From an uncultured Oscillospiraceae bacterium (GTDB lineage Bacteria > Bacillota > Clostridia > Oscillospirales > Oscillospiraceae), in NCBI GenBank assembly GCA_934589145.1, contig CAKTNW010000032.1, forward strand, positions 1 through 22,308: 22,308 nucleotides of DNA, read 5' to 3'. Shown here piece by piece: positions 21,757-22,308 of the stretch. Position 1 is the stretch's first letter. Each line of letters begins with the position of its first letter. The notes beneath the pieces were generated by a model that did not search any database, was not told the DNA's origin, and saw only the letters and a list, made by a program, of their open reading frames with translations. Position numbers and translations under genes: made by a program.

Positions 21757-22308
21757 ATTGCAATCTATCATTGCAGCATCAAGATCATCAGCCGGGGGAA
21801 TGGCAAGTCAGCCGTTGCCGCTGCTGCATACCGAAGCGGCGAGAAAATCACAAACGAATGGGACGGCATGATCCATGACTACACCCGAAAGCGCGGCATC
21901 GTCCATTCGGAAATCCTGCTGCCGCCCAACGCGCCCCCGGACGTTCAAGACCGGGGAACGCTTTGGAACAGCGTGGAGCAAATCGAAAAGGCGTGCAACT
22001 CCCAACTGGCGCGGGGGTTGGAGGTTGCCCTGCCCATAGAGTTATCCAGAGAGGAACAGGTACGGCTTGTCCGTGCGTACTGTTCCTCTCAATTTGTTTC
22101 CAGAGGAATGTGCGCGGACTTCAACATTCACGATACCGGCAGCGGCAACCCACATGCCCATATTCTTCTCACCATGCGCCCGATGGACGCACAAGGCAAG
22201 TGGCTTCCGAAATCCAAAAAGGAATATGTGTTGGACGAAAACGGCGAGAGAATCCGCCTGTCCAGCGGCAGATACAAAACCCGCAAGGTTGACCTTGTGG
22301 ACTGGAAC
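21757..22308 (+). CDS. MobA/MobL family relaxase, N-terminal part, ATT start
   Basis: 184 residues to the window edge, with no stop. It begins with AIYHCSIKIISRGNGKSAVA then AAAYRSGEKI, where Tyr26 matches the nicking tyrosine of MobA (Tyr25 in RSF1010). GNPHAHILLTMRP holds the metal-binding histidines 133 and 135. The relaxase nicks the origin of transfer and leads the strand into the recipient. No ATG, GTG or TTG is possible: an in-frame TAA lies at 21748-21750, three codons before Ala2, and ATT at 21757 is 8 bases after GGAGGT. The next in-frame ATG is codon 38, past the catalytic Tyr. So either ATT is the start or a former ATG has mutated. Confidence 0.93.
   Translation, partial: MAIYHCSIKIISRGNGKSAVAAAAYRSGEKITNEWDGMIHDYTRKRGIVHSEILLPPNAPPDVQDRGTLWNSVEQIEKACNSQLARGLEVALPIELSREEQVRLVRAYCSSQFVSRGMCADFNIHDTGSGNPHAHILLTMRPMDAQGKWLPKSKKEYVLDENGERIRLSSGRYKTRKVDLVDWN

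Noticed and set aside
21411..21878. A 155-codon plus-strand frame running through the hairpin array into the relaxase
   Set aside because: It uses the wrong frame of the relaxase and its first half is the inverted-repeat array; no ribosome site.

Overview
The window looks like a chromosome segment of a gut-type Clostridia bacterium, most likely in or near Oscillospiraceae. This is inferred from the GC-rich housekeeping genes with strong AGGAGG ribosome sites and sigma-A promoters, the infC-rpmI-rplT operon, and the Tn4451-like and MobA/MobL mobile modules typical of these bacteria. No tRNA, rRNA or CRISPR array was seen.

Layout. (1) About 1-3700 is the end of an integrative or mobilizable element, read on the minus strand: a large serine recombinase cut by the window edge, an acidic TnpW-like protein, a hairpin- and repeat-rich non-coding stretch, a shortened mobC-like gene, a Nudix hydrolase preceded by a second mobC fragment, an HEXXH protein of unknown family and a small mobile-element protein. 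(2) About 3730-14490 is chromosomal core: metQNI methionine transporter (minus), a MATE exporter (minus), a Na+/phosphate cotransporter with PhoU-like tail (plus), an EamA transporter (minus), a sugar nucleotidyltransferase (plus), a ~100-bp tandem intergenic repeat, a 38-residue Asn/Lys/Gln-rich microprotein (minus) and infC-rpmI-rplT (plus). (3) About 14500-22308 is a second mobile element on the plus strand: a sigma-region-4-like regulator, an excisionase-like protein, a small conserved protein, an AT-rich cargo block, a DUF3847-like protein, a dense hairpin array and the N-terminal part of a MobA/MobL relaxase.

Most notable points. The met operon lacks a visible SAM riboswitch. It is preceded instead by a promoter, a 39-codon reading frame packed with Met and Cys codons, and an intrinsic terminator with a plausible competing pairing, which is the layout of a methionine/cysteine-sensing attenuator. 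The MetQ encoded there appears circularly permuted: the half that is C-terminal in ordinary MetQ comes first. The AT-rich cargo (about 16330-21080) holds a NotI-like restriction-modification set with its own XRE regulator and operator-like promoter, followed by a P-loop kinase, a three-domain PIN-GNAT-PUA/EVE-like protein and an ASCH protein. This last trio is the best candidate for an undescribed defence or toxin-antitoxin system. The relaxase can only start at a non-canonical ATT codon, the same start codon used by infC in this window.

How the parts work together: the core genes are separate transcription units, each with its own promoter and terminator. The second element shows the usual order of regulator, excision factor, cargo and mobilization genes, with the defence-type cargo placed between regulatory genes and relaxase. 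All functions are read from sequence motifs by eye; no database search was run.
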